From Kibdelosporangium sp. MJ126-NF4 (lineage in GTDB: Bacteria > Actinomycetota > Actinomycetes > Mycobacteriales > Pseudonocardiaceae), in contig NZ_CDME01000006.1 in the NCBI RefSeq assembly GCF_000826545.1, positions 651,063 through 715,062 on the forward strand: a DNA stretch of 64,000 nt, written 5' to 3'. Each line of letters opens with the position of its first letter. Position 1 is the first letter of the stretch. The notes beneath the pieces are model-generated. The model searched no databases and had not been told where the DNA came from. It saw only the letters and a list, made by a program, of their open reading frames with translations. The position numbers were made by a program, and so were the translations under genes. Of the stretch, positions 35,932 to 45,248 are shown piece by piece.

Positions 35932-37098
35932 ATGGGGAGGTTGCGGGTACCCGCACTCGTAGTGGTCCGGACCACTTGGATTCTCGTCTCAGTCGTGCTG
36001 ATGGTCACGGCGGGCGTGGCGTGGGCCACGTACCGCGATCTGGACGACGGAGTGCGGAGGTCGAAGGCGATCGCGCCGGACACGCCCCGGTCTGCCGACG
36101 CGGTGAACATCCTGGTGATGGGTCTGACCACGCGCCTTGACCTCAACGGCGAACCGTTGCCGGACGCCGTGCTGACCCAGTTGCAGGCGGGCGAGAGCGA
36201 CCGGGGCGGGTACAACGCCAACACGTTGATGTTGTTGCATATCCCCAACGACGGTTCACAGGCCTCCGCGTTGTCTGTCCCACGCGATAACTTCGTCGAC
36301 TTGCTCGGTATACCCAGCGGTCCGGTCAAGGGGAAGATCAAGGAGGCGTACGGCCGCGCCAAGATCGAGGAGGAGACCAGGCTGCGCGCGCAGGGGCTGC
36401 AGAACGCGCGCGAACTGGAGTACCAGGGCAGGGAAGCCGGTCGCCGCGCCCAGATCGAGACGGTGCGGGCGTTCCTCGACGTGCCGATCGACCACATGGC
36501 GGAGGTGAGCCTCGCCGGGTTCTACTACCTGGCCGGTGCGCTCGGCGGCATCGAGGTCTGCGTGAACAAGGCGACCCAGGACCCGTACTCCGGCGCGAAC
36601 CTGGTGGCGGGCAGGCAGACGCTCACCGCCTCGCAGGCGCTGGCCTTCGTCCGGCAACGGCATGGTCTGCACAACGGTGATCTTGATCGCACTCGCCGCC
36701 AGCAGGCCTTCATCGCGTCCGTGATGACGAAGGTCCGCGGCCAGGGCGCGTCGGCGCTGCCCGGTCTCGTCGATGTGGCCAAGCAGAACGTGGTCGTCGA
36801 CGAGGGCATCGACCTGTTCGACTTCGCCCTGCGCCTGTCGAACCTGACCGGTGGCCGGATGAACTACCAGACCCTGCCGATCGAGCACACCGAAACAGTG
36901 GACGGCGAAAGCCGCAACATTGTGGACGTTCGCAAAGTCCGCGCCGCGGTCGCCCAGATCGTGAATCCCCAGTCAGGCAAGCAGTCAGGCAACTCGGCAA
37001 AGGCGGCCCCGCCCGCGCAATCCCCGCCCCCGCCGCCGCAATCCGAGACTGCGCCGACTCCGGCGGCGCCACCCAGTCCCATTCCCTGCGTCGACTGA
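35932..37098 (+). CDS. LCP (LytR-CpsA-Psr) family protein
   Basis: 388 residues. One N-terminal membrane helix (TTWILVSVVLMVTAGVAWA) is followed by an extracytoplasmic LCP domain with NILVMGLTTR, NANTLMLLHIP, ALSVPRDNFVD and FVRQRHGLHNGDLDRTRRQ motifs, the phosphate- and Arg/Asp-containing signatures of the family. LCP enzymes ligate lipid-linked polymers to peptidoglycan; in arabinogalactan-containing actinomycetes they attach galactan. A Pro-rich tail of about 45 residues ends the protein. The start is ATG at 35932; the 18-bp palindrome lies just upstream. It converges on glfT2 with a strong shared terminator. Confidence 0.93.
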   Translation: MGRLRVPALVVVRTTWILVSVVLMVTAGVAWATYRDLDDGVRRSKAIAPDTPRSADAVNILVMGLTTRLDLNGEPLPDAVLTQLQAGESDRGGYNANTLMLLHIPNDGSQASALSVPRDNFVDLLGIPSGPVKGKIKEAYGRAKIEEETRLRAQGLQNARELEYQGREAGRRAQIETVRAFLDVPIDHMAEVSLAGFYYLAGALGGIEVCVNKATQDPYSGANLVAGRQTLTASQALAFVRQRHGLHNGDLDRTRRQQAFIASVMTKVRGQGASALPGLVDVAKQNVVVDEGIDLFDFALRLSNLTGGRMNYQTLPIEHTETVDGESRNIVDVRKVRAAVAQIVNPQSGKQSGNSAKAAPPAQSPPPPPQSETAPTPAAPPSPIPCVD

Positions 37099-37104
37099 GA
37101 AAAG

Positions 37105-37138
37105 AAAAGCCGGGTCGGAATCGTCCGACCCGGCTTTT
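37105..37138. terminator. bidirectional intrinsic terminator
   Basis: A perfect 15-bp stem (arms 37105-37119 and 37124-37138, loop ATCG) with A-rich and T-rich flanks on either side lies between the convergent LCP gene and glfT2, so it serves both. Confidence 0.92.
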
Positions 37139-37150
37139 CGCTGACGTGTG

Positions 37151-39019
37151 TCAGGACTTGAAAAGGCGGTTCCAGTTCTCGCGCGTGGTCAGCTCGCCCA
37201 TGGCGCCGCGCCACTCCTCGCGGGCCTCCTGGCCTTCCTTGGCCAGCCGGGCCAGCATCTTCGTGCCGCGCTTGGCGAGGTCGACGACGACGTCACGGTC
37301 GAACTGGCGCACGCGGAACGCGTCCTGCGCGGAGTCCGTGACGATCACCGACTTGAACAGCGACACGTGCCACCACTTGGCGTCACGGGCCATGATCTGC
37401 GCCGTGCCACCGTTGCGGCCGGTGAGGATGTTGAGCACGCGCTTGACCATCACGGCCTTCGGCAGCGACGGGTTGCCCGGGTCGTCGATGATCGGCAGCG
37501 TCGCGGCCCCGTCGACCTGCAGGTCGGCCGGCTGCTTGCGGTGCGTGTCCGGGTACTCGTTGCGCAGCTTGCGGATGTGCGCCGCGGCCGCCACACCGCC
37601 GTCGGCCAGCACCGACGGGCCGGTCAGGAAGTCCTCGAGGGCCTTCAGCAGGGTCGCGGCCATGCCGTACTGCATCGACACGAGGTACTCGGCGAGCTGC
37701 TTGGCCAGCACCTTTGCCGCCGTCTTGCCGTCGAAGCCGTCGAAGTGCATGGCGGACGTGATCAGCGAGTTGCGCAGGCTGAAGTACCGGGCCCAGTCGT
37801 CCCAGTCCTTCCACGCGAAGTCGGCGTGCCACACGGCAGCGCCGGGCAACGTCACCGTCGCGAAGCCGTGCCTGCCCGCGCGGGTGCCGTACTCGATGTC
37901 GTCCCACTGGAAGAACATCGGCAGCGGCAGGCCACAGCGCTCGATCACCTCGGCCGGGATCAGGCAGGACCACCACGCGTTGTACCCGGCCGTCACGCGG
38001 CGGTGCGGCAGTTCCTTGGTCAGGTCCACGTTGTGCACCGCGCCCGCGACCGGCACACCCGGCTTGAGCAGCGCGAGGTCCGTGGTCTCCGCGCCGATGT
38101 GCAGGCGGTTCGGGTGGTACAGGTACAGCATGTGGCCGCCGACGATGACCGGGTCGGTCGCGTTGTTGGCGAACGAGGACATGCGCAGGACCGTCTCCGG
38201 CTCCAGCAGCACGTCGTCGTCCATCAGCAGGACGTTGGCGTGCTTGCCGCCGACGCCGCTGATCTCGAACATGCCCCGGGTGAAACCACCGGCGCCGCCG
38301 AGGTTCGGCTGCCGCAGGTAGCGCAGCTTGCCGTCGAACAGGGCCACGACCTTGTCGAAGTCCTCACGGCTCTGCACCGTGTCGTTGCCCTGGTCGACCA
38401 CGTACACGTTCTCGAGCGCCGCGAGCAGCTCGGTGTCCTCACCGAGCGCGCGCATGGTGTTCAGGCAGTCGTCGGCACGGTTGAACGTGCAGATCACCAC
38501 CGAGGTCAGCCGGTCGCGCAGCGGCTCGCCGACCACCCAGCGGCAGTCCTCGATCGTCAGCTCCTCGGCCGTGGTCACGGCCTCGACCCAGATCGAGCCG
38601 CCGTCCATGAACCGGTCGAGGCTGACCTTCAGCCGGACCTCCTGCTCGGTCGGCGTGCTGACCTCGACGGTCGACAGGATCCGCGGCTCGCCCTCCTGGT
38701 CCGAGGCGTGGATCTCCAGCCGGCCGGAGCCACGTACCCGGAACACCGCCTCCAGCTCCCGGATCTGGGTCCAGCGCTGCAGGTAGCTGGCGGGCAGCCG
38801 ACCGAAGTACGTGTTCGTGGTCAGCCGGGCGTCCGGCTCCACGACCACCCGGTGCCGCTCGGGCCGAACGGCACCGACGACACCGAGCGAGTACAGCTCG
38901 TTCGGGGCTTGCGGGCTGGGGGAGGCGAACAGGATTCGCTGGACTACGCCGCGGATGCTCGGTTGGGAGCCGCCTGCTTTCTGGGGCTTGGCCACCTTCT
39001 GCTCCTGCTGGGTCGGCAT
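37151..39019 (-). CDS. glfT2: galactofuranosyltransferase GlfT2
   Basis: 622 residues, the polymerising galactan transferase of arabinogalactan synthesis, which uses UDP-galactofuranose on the cytoplasmic side. The N-terminal beta-barrel-like domain is followed by a GT2/GT-A domain with SVVICTFNRADD, the DDD motif (VLLMDDDV), FFQWDDIEYGTR (QWDD) and VWHADFAWKDWDDW (catalytic Asp and His), all as in mycobacterial GlfT2. The C-terminal helical part is present and the length is close to the mycobacterial enzyme. RBS GAGGAG precedes ATG. A YfhO-like membrane protein gene lies 15 bases upstream in the same operon. Confidence 0.94.
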   Translation of the reverse strand: MPTQQEQKVAKPQKAGGSQPSIRGVVQRILFASPSPQAPNELYSLGVVGAVRPERHRVVVEPDARLTTNTYFGRLPASYLQRWTQIRELEAVFRVRGSGRLEIHASDQEGEPRILSTVEVSTPTEQEVRLKVSLDRFMDGGSIWVEAVTTAEELTIEDCRWVVGEPLRDRLTSVVICTFNRADDCLNTMRALGEDTELLAALENVYVVDQGNDTVQSREDFDKVVALFDGKLRYLRQPNLGGAGGFTRGMFEISGVGGKHANVLLMDDDVLLEPETVLRMSSFANNATDPVIVGGHMLYLYHPNRLHIGAETTDLALLKPGVPVAGAVHNVDLTKELPHRRVTAGYNAWWSCLIPAEVIERCGLPLPMFFQWDDIEYGTRAGRHGFATVTLPGAAVWHADFAWKDWDDWARYFSLRNSLITSAMHFDGFDGKTAAKVLAKQLAEYLVSMQYGMAATLLKALEDFLTGPSVLADGGVAAAAHIRKLRNEYPDTHRKQPADLQVDGAATLPIIDDPGNPSLPKAVMVKRVLNILTGRNGGTAQIMARDAKWWHVSLFKSVIVTDSAQDAFRVRQFDRDVVVDLAKRGTKMLARLAKEGQEAREEWRGAMGELTTRENWNRLFKS

Positions 39020-39034
39020 GCGGTTTCCTGCTCC

Positions 39035-41344
39035 TCAGATCTTCTCGTCGTGTGGTCCCGCGTGCGTCAGGACCGGGGACATCTCCGTGGTGGCATCGGC
39101 GATGTCACCACCCGATTTGTCAGTCGGTGCCGCATCGTCGCGGCGCCGGTTGCGGCGGACAGTCCGCCACCACCAGAACGTCTGGATCAGCACCACCAGC
39201 GTGGCACCCGACACCAGTACCACGCCAAGCCGCAGTCCGGGCGTCGCGTAGTCCAACGCGAGCGTGTGCTCACCGGCGGGCACGTCGACAGTGATCAGAC
39301 CGGCGTCCCCGTTGCGGACCTCGGCCGTCCTGCCGTCGATTGTGGCGCTGTACCCGGGCCAGTCAAGGCGAGCGAATACCAGCGTTCCGCCCCCGGCGGG
39401 CGCATTGAATTTGACCTGCTCGGTGGCGGGTTTCGCGGTGGACGAAGCCACCGTGACGCCACGTGACGCCCAGGATACGCGGCCCGGGTATGGCAGGGGC
39501 GCGTCGCGCGTCCACACCGTGCGCCCGTCCCCGCGCAGCGCCACGCTCCAGCCCTTCGGCGGCGGGTTGCGCACCACGTCCGGGAACAGCGCGTCCTGCA
39601 GGACGAGCGTCTGCACGCGCATCGCGTCGATCAGCGGGATCTTCGAGTCCGGCAGCGGGCGGAACGCGTTCTTGTACGCCTCCGGGCAGACCGAGCCCTT
39701 GTAGTCCATGCACAGCGCGTTGGTGAACTCGGTGAAGCCGATCCCGCTGTACCGGGTGACCGACTCGTGGCCGGTCAGCACGGACAGGTTGCCGAACATG
39801 ACCTCGCCGTCGTCCTGCTCGCTGGTGCCCTTGACCAGGCCCTGCGACGCGAGCTGGAGGTACGCGCCCTTGTAGGTGGCGGTCCCCGACTTGACCTTGT
39901 CGACGTTGCTCGCGGGCACGATCGACGGGCCGACGGCGACGCCCGGGTACGGGATGCGGTTGGTCTGGTACGTGGCGATGCCGATGGTGCCGACGATCAG
40001 CACCGCGCCCATCGCGAGCCAGCCGCGCTTGTTGTACGCGTACAGCGCGGCGAAGAAGAACAGCAGCACGAGCACGGTCGCGACGGCGTGCATCTGGTAG
40101 TACGCGGGCCGGACCGCGGCGGCCAGGTACGCGCCGACGCCGACGATGCCGATCGTCGCGAGGACCCGGTTGCGGACGTGGTCCTTGGCCAGGCCCTTCG
40201 ACAGCACGACCGCGAGCACCACGGCGATGGCCAGGTACAGGTACTCGATCAGCCGGATCGGCCAGCGGAACAGCCACAGGTTCGACGGCCCGAAGGTCAG
40301 GATCGCGTAGATCCCGCCGATCACGCCGACGCTGATCAGCGAGCGGGACGGCGTGAGCAGGCTGCGCCAGCGCAGCCACGGCAGCAGCGGGAGGGCGAAC
40401 CAGACGAAGTAGGTGGACGGCAGGTTCTCGCGGACCTGACCGTTCCAGTTGGTGATCCGCGGCAGGTAGCTCGGCGAGCTCGACGTGATCAGGTCGCCGA
40501 CGCCGGGCACCATGAACGTGTCGTTGGCGATCATCGCCAACTCCTGGCGTGACGTCACCGACATCGCGCCGAGCAGCGGGAAGAACACCAGCACGGCGAC
40601 CGAGCCGACGCACGCGCCCATGATGGCCAGCTGGACGAACGTCCGGACGTTCTTGCGGACCAGCAGCTCGACCGAGAGCGCGAACAGCACGATGATCATG
40701 CCGAGCGCCGCGTACGGGTTGCCGATGGTCATCGCCATGGCACCGAGCAGGAACGGCAGCAGCGGGGAGGACACACCGCGGGCGAACCGTCGCGCACCCC
40801 ACCAGAACCAGGTGACCCACACGAACGCGGACAGACCGGCGGGCCAGCCGGAGGCCTCGTAGTACAGGGTGAAGCCGCTCAGCGGCACGGCCAGCGCGAA
40901 CACCGTCGCCGGCACGCGCGTGCCGCCGTACTCGCGAATCAGCAGGTAGGCACCCATCGCGAGCAGCGCCAGGTGCAGGACCATCACGAAGGCGGCGGCC
41001 GCCGTCAGGCTGTTGAACTGCGCGACGACGAGGTAGCTGACCACGAGGACCGGATTCCACGTGGACGCGGCGGCCTCGCCGATGTAGTTGCCGCCGTACC
41101 AGCCCGCCGAGTCGATCGTCGGCCAGACGCCGCTGAGCAGCTGCTGGCCGTAGTGGTACCAGTTCGGCACGAACGACTCGGGGTTGTCGCCGATGTAGTA
41201 GAAGTACGGGTTCTGCAGGTAGGGGATCAGGAAGACCAGCGCGCCGACCAGGCCGATACCGATGACCCACAGCCACTCGGGGACGGACCGTCCGGTGGCG
41301 CCTACGTCCGGTCGCACGTCAGCGGCCGTACTCCCGTTAGTCAA
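39035..41344 (-). CDS. YfhO-like multi-span membrane protein (possible GT-C glycosyltransferase)
   Basis: 769 residues with about 12-13 membrane helices in the first 480 residues and a large C-terminal extracytoplasmic domain ending in one more helix. The first outer loop contains DNPESFVPNWYHYGQQL, with an acidic residue after helix 1 as in GT-C enzymes and YfhO proteins. The family is linked to glycosylation of cell-surface polymers. Cotranscription with glfT2 suggests a role in arabinogalactan or another envelope glycan. The start is TTG at 41344 behind GAGAGGG; a GTG nine codons later is an alternative. Confidence 0.8.
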   Translation of the reverse strand: MTNGSTAADVRPDVGATGRSVPEWLWVIGIGLVGALVFLIPYLQNPYFYYIGDNPESFVPNWYHYGQQLLSGVWPTIDSAGWYGGNYIGEAAASTWNPVLVVSYLVVAQFNSLTAAAAFVMVLHLALLAMGAYLLIREYGGTRVPATVFALAVPLSGFTLYYEASGWPAGLSAFVWVTWFWWGARRFARGVSSPLLPFLLGAMAMTIGNPYAALGMIIVLFALSVELLVRKNVRTFVQLAIMGACVGSVAVLVFFPLLGAMSVTSRQELAMIANDTFMVPGVGDLITSSSPSYLPRITNWNGQVRENLPSTYFVWFALPLLPWLRWRSLLTPSRSLISVGVIGGIYAILTFGPSNLWLFRWPIRLIEYLYLAIAVVLAVVLSKGLAKDHVRNRVLATIGIVGVGAYLAAAVRPAYYQMHAVATVLVLLFFFAALYAYNKRGWLAMGAVLIVGTIGIATYQTNRIPYPGVAVGPSIVPASNVDKVKSGTATYKGAYLQLASQGLVKGTSEQDDGEVMFGNLSVLTGHESVTRYSGIGFTEFTNALCMDYKGSVCPEAYKNAFRPLPDSKIPLIDAMRVQTLVLQDALFPDVVRNPPPKGWSVALRGDGRTVWTRDAPLPYPGRVSWASRGVTVASSTAKPATEQVKFNAPAGGGTLVFARLDWPGYSATIDGRTAEVRNGDAGLITVDVPAGEHTLALDYATPGLRLGVVLVSGATLVVLIQTFWWWRTVRRNRRRDDAAPTDKSGGDIADATTEMSPVLTHAGPHDEKI

Positions 41345-41472
41345 CGGTCTGCCCTCTCGATCATTTGCGCGCTCGGCTCGCCATCAGCAGCGTCGTTCCC
41401 CCGGCTGCGAACAGGAACGAAGTGTAGTTATGGGACTGACGACGCGGTATTCGGCCCCGGGACACAACGAAC

Positions 41473-41501
41473 TGGCCGCGTCCCCAGTGGGAACGCGGCC
41501 A
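41473..41501 (-). terminator. hairpin after methyltransferase gene
   Basis: Arms TGGCCGCGTCCC (41473-41484) and GGGAACGCGGCCA (41489-41501), one bulged base, 18 bases after the methyltransferase stop on the minus strand. There is no strong U-tract, so it may be only partial termination before the YfhO-like gene. Confidence 0.6.
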
Positions 41502-41518
41502 GGCGGCTGTGGGTTGCC

Positions 41519-42382
41519 TCAGTGTTTGCCCGGTTTGGTCACCTTCGCGATGACCTGCTCGTTGTTCCAGGTGTAGCCCTCGTACGTGAACTCGACGCCG
41601 GTGCGTTCGACGTATTCCTGCCACGCCTTGTACTCGTGGTTCTGCCAGCCGGGGAAGTTGAAGAACTCGTCGAACAGGATCACGCTGCCCTCGCGCAGCC
41701 GCGGCCCGACCAGGTCGAGCACGGTTTTCGCCGAGCTGTAGAGATCCCCGTCGACGTGCAGGAAGTCCACGACGCCCTGGTGTTCGTCGAGGAAGCCGGG
41801 CAGCGTGTCGTCGAACCAGCCGACGATCAGGTCGGCGCCGGGCACGTCGGGCAGGCCCTCGACGGTGAAGTGACCGGCCTGGAAGCCGCTGCGCCAGTCC
41901 TCCGGCAGGCCTTCGAACGAGTCGAAGCCGTAGACGCCCTCGCCCTCCCGCTCGGTGGCGATGATCTTCAGCGTGGTGCCCTGCCACACGCCGAACTCCA
42001 GCGCCAGCCCGCCGCGTGGAGCCAGCGACAACGCGTGTTCCAGCGTGGCGTGCGCGTGCGGGTAGGCCTGCTTGGTCGGCATGTTGTCGTGCACGAACCG
42101 GGCGCTCTCCTGCGCTGCCTCGTGGTCGGCGGCGAAGGGGATGTCCCTGCGGTGCCGGATCTCGAACTCCAGCACCCGCTCACGGGTGCGCTCGCCCTGG
42201 TGCACGATCTCGTCGCGGAGCTGCTCGCGCAGTTCGGTGACCTGCCGCTCCAGACGAGCGATGTGCTCAGCCTGTTCCCGGTGGTAGCGCGCGACGACCT
42301 GGTCGACCACGCTGATCGCCTTGTCGCGCATGGCGCGCTTGACGTTCTCCAGGTTGAACAGGTCGTTGACTCTCTTCGGCAC
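41519..42382 (-). CDS. class I SAM-dependent methyltransferase (TylF/MycF-like)
   Basis: 287 residues. The GTG start at 42382 lies behind GAGGAG at nine bases; the longer open frame upstream covers the non-coding DnaA-box region. An N-terminal coiled coil of about 80 residues (HIARLERQVTELREQLRDEI) precedes a Rossmann methyltransferase with ALEFGVWQGTTLK (SAM loop), VYGFDSFEGLPEDW and FLHVDGDLYSSAKTVLD, the acidic pattern of metal-dependent macrocin O-methyltransferase relatives. Such enzymes methylate sugars. The position beside glfT2 suggests a glycan substrate, which is an inference. A coiled coil fused to this fold is seen in polysaccharide-modifying enzymes. Confidence 0.85.
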   Translation of the reverse strand: MPKRVNDLFNLENVKRAMRDKAISVVDQVVARYHREQAEHIARLERQVTELREQLRDEIVHQGERTRERVLEFEIRHRRDIPFAADHEAAQESARFVHDNMPTKQAYPHAHATLEHALSLAPRGGLALEFGVWQGTTLKIIATEREGEGVYGFDSFEGLPEDWRSGFQAGHFTVEGLPDVPGADLIVGWFDDTLPGFLDEHQGVVDFLHVDGDLYSSAKTVLDLVGPRLREGSVILFDEFFNFPGWQNHEYKAWQEYVERTGVEFTYEGYTWNNEQVIAKVTKPGKH

Positions 42383-42563
42383 CCTGGGCTGCTCCTCTCC
42401 CGGCCCCCACAATGGATACGCATGGTAGGGCGTCAGGTGAGTCGCGTGAACCACAGTTGAACAGGATTGCCGTCTCGGCGACTCAGCCGACGTTGTATCC
42501 CCAGGTCCAAGCCATTTTGGGCCGATCGGGTGAAGCTGTGGAGGCCCCAAGGGGGTGAGTCGG

Positions 42564-42674
42564 TTGCCCACAGGGGACCAGTTCGGCGGTCATCCACACC
42601 GTACCCGGCTCCGGCCTGCGGCCGCGAGGTCGGTTATCCACAGGTTGGGGCACTCATCCACAGGGTTGTCCACA
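42564..42674 (+). promoter_or_regulatory. cluster of five DnaA-box-like sites
   Basis: Five nonamers in one orientation: TTGCCCACA (42564), TCATCCACA (42590), TTATCCACA (42634), TCATCCACA (42654) and TTGTCCACA (42666). The third matches the classical box exactly and the last matches the Streptomyces-type box. Neither dnaA nor dnaN is nearby, so this is not a standard oriC. It may be a DnaA-binding or titration site. The rest of 42383-42700 shows no gene. Confidence 0.65.
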
Positions 42675-42693
42675 GGTTCGACGGGAAATCTCG

Positions 42694-42722
42694 TTGACCG
42701 GCGTGCGACGCTCGACTCATGC
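42694..42722 (+). promoter_or_regulatory. possible promoter of the tRNA-Asn unit
   Basis: TTGACC at 42694-42699 and TCATGC at 42717-42722, spacing 17, lie just after the DnaA-box cluster. The -35 is close to consensus and the -10 is weak. The transcript would begin about 100 bases before tRNA-Asn and run through the terminator-like hairpin. Confidence 0.4.
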
Positions 42723-42791
42723 AGAAGCGCAATCGCATGCACAGTGGTGGTTCCCCGCCGTGACGGTCTGAAACGTCACCTCAAGGCAGGG

Positions 42792-42829
42792 AGCCGCCCG
42801 TCGCTTGCGACTGGGCGGCTTTTGTTTTT
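42792..42829 (+). terminator. terminator-like hairpin with U-tract directly before tRNA-Asn
   Basis: Stem AGCCGCCCGTCGC / GCGAC-T-GGGCGGCT (one bulge, two-base loop) followed by TTTTGTTTTT. The U-tract runs into the first base of the tRNA. By sequence it is a strong intrinsic terminator, placed where it would stop transcription before the tRNA. Confidence 0.85.
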
Positions 42830-42900
42830 CCCGCGTGGTGTCAGCGGCAGCACGACCGACTGTTAATCGGTAAGGCCAGGTTCGAATCCTGGCGCGGGAG
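42829..42900 (+). tRNA. tRNA-Asn (GTT)
   Basis: A complete cloverleaf: acceptor TCCCGCG/CGCGGGA, three-base-pair D stem GTG/CAC, anticodon stem ACCGA/TCGGT with loop CTGTTAA (anticodon GTT at 42862-42864), T stem CCAGG/CCTGG with loop TTCGAAT, discriminator G. CCA is not encoded. Confidence 0.95.
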
Positions 42901-42914
42901 CGGTATAGCCACAG

Positions 42915-42986
42915 CGCGCACGGTCCGGCGGCCACCCGGGGCTCATATTCCTGGGAAGCCAGGTTCGACACCTGGGTGCGCGACCA
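42915..42986 (+). tRNA. tRNA-like element with CAT anticodon, short D arm and encoded CCA
   Basis: Fourteen bases after tRNA-Asn. Seven-base-pair acceptor CGCGCAC/GTGCGCG, discriminator A and an encoded CCA. The T arm is perfect (CCAGG/CCTGG, loop TTCGACA). The anticodon stem CGGGG/TCCTG has two G-U pairs and loop CTCATAT. The D arm is reduced to GGT/ACC around a nine-base loop and the usual positions 8-9 are missing. It may be a decayed tRNA-Met gene, an unusual functional tRNA or a tRNA mimic. Confidence 0.45.
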
Positions 42987-43026
42987 ACTTCCGGCGGGTA
43001 CCGCGCGGACCCATGCGTACCCCTGA

Positions 43027-44004
<978 letters not shown>

Positions 44005-44009
44005 AAACC

Positions 44010-44055
44010 CTCGTGAGTGGTTGGTCCGGTAAGAACCGGACCAACCACTCACGAG
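44010..44055 (+). terminator. intrinsic terminator, 21-bp perfect stem
   Basis: Arms 44010-44030 and 44035-44055, loop AAGA, followed by TCTTTC. It ends the aminopeptidase transcript and separates it from the GNAT genes. Confidence 0.9.
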
Positions 44056-44084
44056 TCTTTCAGGGTCGTGATGAACTGGGCACT

Positions 44085-44636
44085 GTGCTCGTGACCATCA
44101 CCTATGTTCAGCAGACCAGCCCGGACGACCTGAAGCCCGCTGCTGTGCCCGACGGCGACGTGCGAGTCGTGCGGGCCGAGGAGACCTCGCCGGAGTTCCA
44201 CCGCTACTTCTACCTGTCGGTCGGCGGCGACTGGCTCTGGAACGGCCGCCGGGACTGGAACTGGGACCAGTGGGAGGCACACGCCTCCCGGCCGGGCGTC
44301 GAACTGTGGGCGCTGTGGGTGCGGGGCACCCCGGCCGGTTACGCCGTGCTGCGGGCCGTGGACAACGACGTGGAGATCGAGAACTTCGGCCTGCTGCCGT
44401 CGTTCATCGGCCGAGGACTCGGCGGACACCTGTTGACCGAGGTGGTCCGGCGGGCGTGGGCGATCGAGGGCACCACAAGGGTTCTGCTGAACACCTGCAG
44501 CCTGGACGGCCCGCACGCGCTGCGCAACTACGAGGCGCGCGGATTCGTGCCGTACCGGACCGAGCAGGAGGAACGGTCGGACAAGGACGGCGTGGCCAGG
44601 GGACCGTGGGACGGCGCAAACCGCGTGCCACGATGA
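44085..44636 (+). CDS. GNAT family N-acetyltransferase, copy 1
   Basis: 183 residues. GTG at 44085 is chosen because the first residues (VLVTITYVQQTSPDDLKP) align with the start of the second copy; the open frame further upstream crosses the terminator stem. The GNAT motif A is clear (NFGLLPSFIGRGLGGHLL, an R/QxxGxG/A acetyl-CoA loop) and motif B follows (LRNYEARGFVPYRTE). The substrate is unknown. No strong RBS is seen, so it may be leaderless or use a weak site. It is followed 24 bases later by its paralogue. Confidence 0.88.
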   Translation: MLVTITYVQQTSPDDLKPAAVPDGDVRVVRAEETSPEFHRYFYLSVGGDWLWNGRRDWNWDQWEAHASRPGVELWALWVRGTPAGYAVLRAVDNDVEIENFGLLPSFIGRGLGGHLLTEVVRRAWAIEGTTRVLLNTCSLDGPHALRNYEARGFVPYRTEQEERSDKDGVARGPWDGANRVPR

Positions 44637-44660
44637 TCGATCTGTGTTGGACTGGTTGCC

Positions 44661-45248
44661 GTGCTAGCGACCAGGTACTACCTCGAACAGACAAGCCCGG
44701 ACCAGGTCAAACCTGCCAAAGAGCCGGACGTCGACGTGCGGTTCGAGCAGGCGCTCGAGCCGTCACCGGAATTCAACCGCTATCTCTACGGCGCGGTCGG
44801 CAGCGACTGGTACTGGGCACACCGGGTGGACTGGGACTGGCAGCGGTGGATGGACTGGCTGACCGAACCCGGCCACGAGACATGGGTGTTGTGGGCCCGT
44901 GGCACGCCCGCCGGGTACGCCGAGATCACCCGGCGCGACGGCGGGGACGTGGAGATCGAGAACTTCGGGCTGGTGCCGTCGTTCATGGGGCGAGGGCTCG
45001 GCGGCTACCTGCTGACCCGTGTGCTGCAGGCGGCATGGGCTCCTCCCGGCACGACCAGGGTCTGGCTGCGCACCAACACCCTGGACAGCGCCCAGGCGTT
45101 GCACAACTACAAGGCACGTGGGCTGACCGTCTACCGCACCGAGGAACACGTGGAGAAGCTGCAGGCGGACGGGCCGCGATTCGAACCGTGGCCCGGCGCT
45201 AACCGGCCTGCTCCTGCTTCACCCGCGTCACGAGCTGCGTCGGATTGA
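44661..45248 (+). CDS. GNAT family N-acetyltransferase, copy 2
   Basis: 195 residues, a tandem paralogue of the previous gene over its whole length (shared motifs EIENFGL-PSF-GRGLGG and the W-rich DWDWQRW region before it). GTG at 44661 matches the copy 1 start. The C-terminal 16 residues are extra and are encoded by the 50 bases that overlap the end of the convergent ABC permease gene. Acetyl-CoA binding is expected; the substrate is unknown. Confidence 0.87.
   Translation: MLATRYYLEQTSPDQVKPAKEPDVDVRFEQALEPSPEFNRYLYGAVGSDWYWAHRVDWDWQRWMDWLTEPGHETWVLWARGTPAGYAEITRRDGGDVEIENFGLVPSFMGRGLGGYLLTRVLQAAWAPPGTTRVWLRTNTLDSAQALHNYKARGLTVYRTEEHVEKLQADGPRFEPWPGANRPAPASPASRAASD

Noticed and set aside
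37148..39466. 772-codon plus-strand open frame opposite glfT2
   Set aside because: Antisense shadow with His/Arg/Val-rich low-information sequence.
42564..42674. Chromosome origin oriC
   Set aside because: DnaA boxes are present but neither dnaA nor dnaN is nearby and there is no AT-rich unwinding element, so only a DnaA-binding site is claimed.
42719..42763. 14-codon leader ORF before tRNA-Asn
   Set aside because: Its ATG overlaps the likely -10 box and it has no ribosome binding site, so only the tRNA-Arg leader ORF is listed.
44013..44084. N-terminal extension of GNAT copy 1
   Set aside because: It would be translated from the terminator stem of the preceding gene; alignment with copy 2 begins at 44085.
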